From Dipetalonema caudispina (Eukaryota; Nematoda; Chromadorea; Rhabditida; Onchocercidae): DNA of 64,000 bases. Where the stretch lies: contig JABVXV010000331.1 of assembly GCA_013365325.1 (NCBI GenBank), forward strand, positions 1-64,000, given 5' to 3'. Positions within the stretch are counted from its first letter, which is position 1. The number at the start of each line of letters is the position of its first letter. The notes beneath the pieces were generated by a model. That model saw only the letters and a program-made list of their open reading frames with translations, was not told where the DNA came from and searched no databases. The position numbers and the translations under genes were made by a program. Positions 62,798-64,000 of the stretch are shown here, piece after piece.

Positions 62798-64000
62798 AAT
62801 TCTGATAAGACAAATGGTTCGATGACTGTAACATTCATGAGTGATGTCAGAAGAATAAATTTTTGTTTTGACAAAAAAAGTTACTATGGAGTAAATGAAC
62901 TTATCATTATTTGTTGATGATAGTAATGATAGAATATTTAGTCATATCTAATCACTGACCTCTGAATATATTGATCAAATTTTACATTTCAATGAATTGT
63001 TAAATTTTGATCAGGATAAAAATTTGATGCATAGATTTATAAGCACATATTTTTGGAAAATAGAATTTTAGAAGAAATATTATACTGTGTCTTCCGCGCT
63101 AATTTTTTTTTTAAAATTAATATTGTATCATATTGTGGGAAAAAAGAGCGTATATTGTATGTCGTTTGTAGGGTTCATTGTTGTGAAATTAAATGATTGG
63201 AAAACCATTCGATAAATTATTTTGATTACCAATTTTACAAATTATTTGACATTTGAAAATCACTGAAATTTCACATTTTATACCAATTTTCATAGTAGTG
63301 CCTAAAATTTCCATTGTCTCCATGACATTTCATTATATACCTGCATTGAACCATAAATTATACAACTTCATTTTTATTGCTAAATATTTTTTTGAAAAAA
63401 GCGATTTTTGCTCACTAATTATTTCATCTGAACATAGATAATTATTAAGTAAGGAAAAAAGAATCGAAGAAAATGGAATGAATGTAACATACCTTTGAAT
63501 TCTGCAATTGATTAGTTGCTGTTAACTATTTCAAATCTGACGTTGAGTCATTGAAGCAATTCTTTCATGCTTATCACATGCATTAATTAAATAATTGATT
63601 CGTATAGTAATTCTAAAAGAATAATTTTGATGTTTTGCTCACTTAATTTGCATGTTTTTCATTGATGCTCCCATTTTTGATCCTTGTTTTCAATTTGACT
63701 TATTTTATGTTTTCGCTGTGTATGCCTTTTATTCGTTTTAACTCTATGCAATTTTACAGCTGATTTTAATTTCGATAATCTTTTCTTAATTAAAGATACT
63801 TCATCTCCCCTCGTAATTTATACCGTATATATATATATATATATATATATTATATGCAATTTATCAATAATTTTTTCTTTGCCATGTTTCATGCTTTTCG
63901 CTTGCTTTATTTTAATATTTGCAAACATTTTTATTTCTTGAGTAAAGTGTAACAATTATATTTTTCGATTTTAAAAAACTTTGACGATCGGAGGTTTACA
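62798..64000. other. Region downstream of the kinase, no gene seen
   Basis: AT-rich, with a (TA)n tract at about 63826-63850 and a second AATAAA at 62854. No coding-like frame was noticed. Confidence 0.55.

Overview
The window is eukaryotic nuclear DNA, very AT-rich and full of homopolymer A/T runs and microsatellites. Short intron-split genes use nematode-style splice sites (TTTNCAG acceptors, GTAAGT/GTRAGT donors). Gene content and texture suggest a parasitic nematode, most likely a spirurid/filarial worm. That placement is an inference: no rRNA, mitochondrial or SL sequence is present to confirm it. No bacterial, CRISPR, rRNA or convincing tRNA sequence was seen.

Layout. 1-5.8 kb: no gene seen. 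5.8-16.8 kb (+): a gene of at least eight exons, rich in kelch-like strands, with poly-His and poly-Ser tracts and a 6.2 kb intron; a possible last exon lies near 18.4 kb. 18.5-27.1 kb: gene-poor and repeat-rich, with microsatellites, a decayed 32-bp minisatellite, a fold-back element and a 35-bp tandem array beside a long (AT)n. 27.1-34.0 kb (+): a nine-exon UBA-like/coiled-coil/RING protein. 35.65-37.1 kb (-): a four-exon small heat-shock protein with a mitochondrial-type leader; a perfect five-unit heat-shock element lies about 0.6 kb upstream. 37.1-40.2 kb: divergent intergenic region holding two tandem duplications of about 120 bp. 40.2-47.4 kb (+): replication factor C large subunit (RFC1), about 21 exons, lacking the usual BRCT domain. 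48.1-50.35 kb (+): a phase-consistent chain of six putative exons for an unrecognised small membrane-type protein. 51.6-53.65 kb (+): a SOCS4/5-type SH2 plus SOCS-box protein. 54.4-60.0 kb: a segmentally duplicated region (650 bp ungapped, near-identical direct repeat, 3,169 bp apart) that includes the 3' end of an unrecognised gene, plus a diverged third copy. 60.5-62.8 kb (+): an eight-exon protein kinase with several degenerate catalytic motifs. 62.8-64 kb: no gene seen.

The genes are a mix: DNA replication clamp loading (RFC1), ubiquitin/signalling adaptors (RING protein, SOCS), proteostasis (sHSP) and signalling (kinase). RFC1, the unidentified membrane-type gene and SOCS follow one another on the + strand with gaps of about 0.8 and 1.3 kb, which could mean polycistronic transcription. 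All gene models were read by hand from splice-site phase and open frames, so small or 5' exons may be missing.
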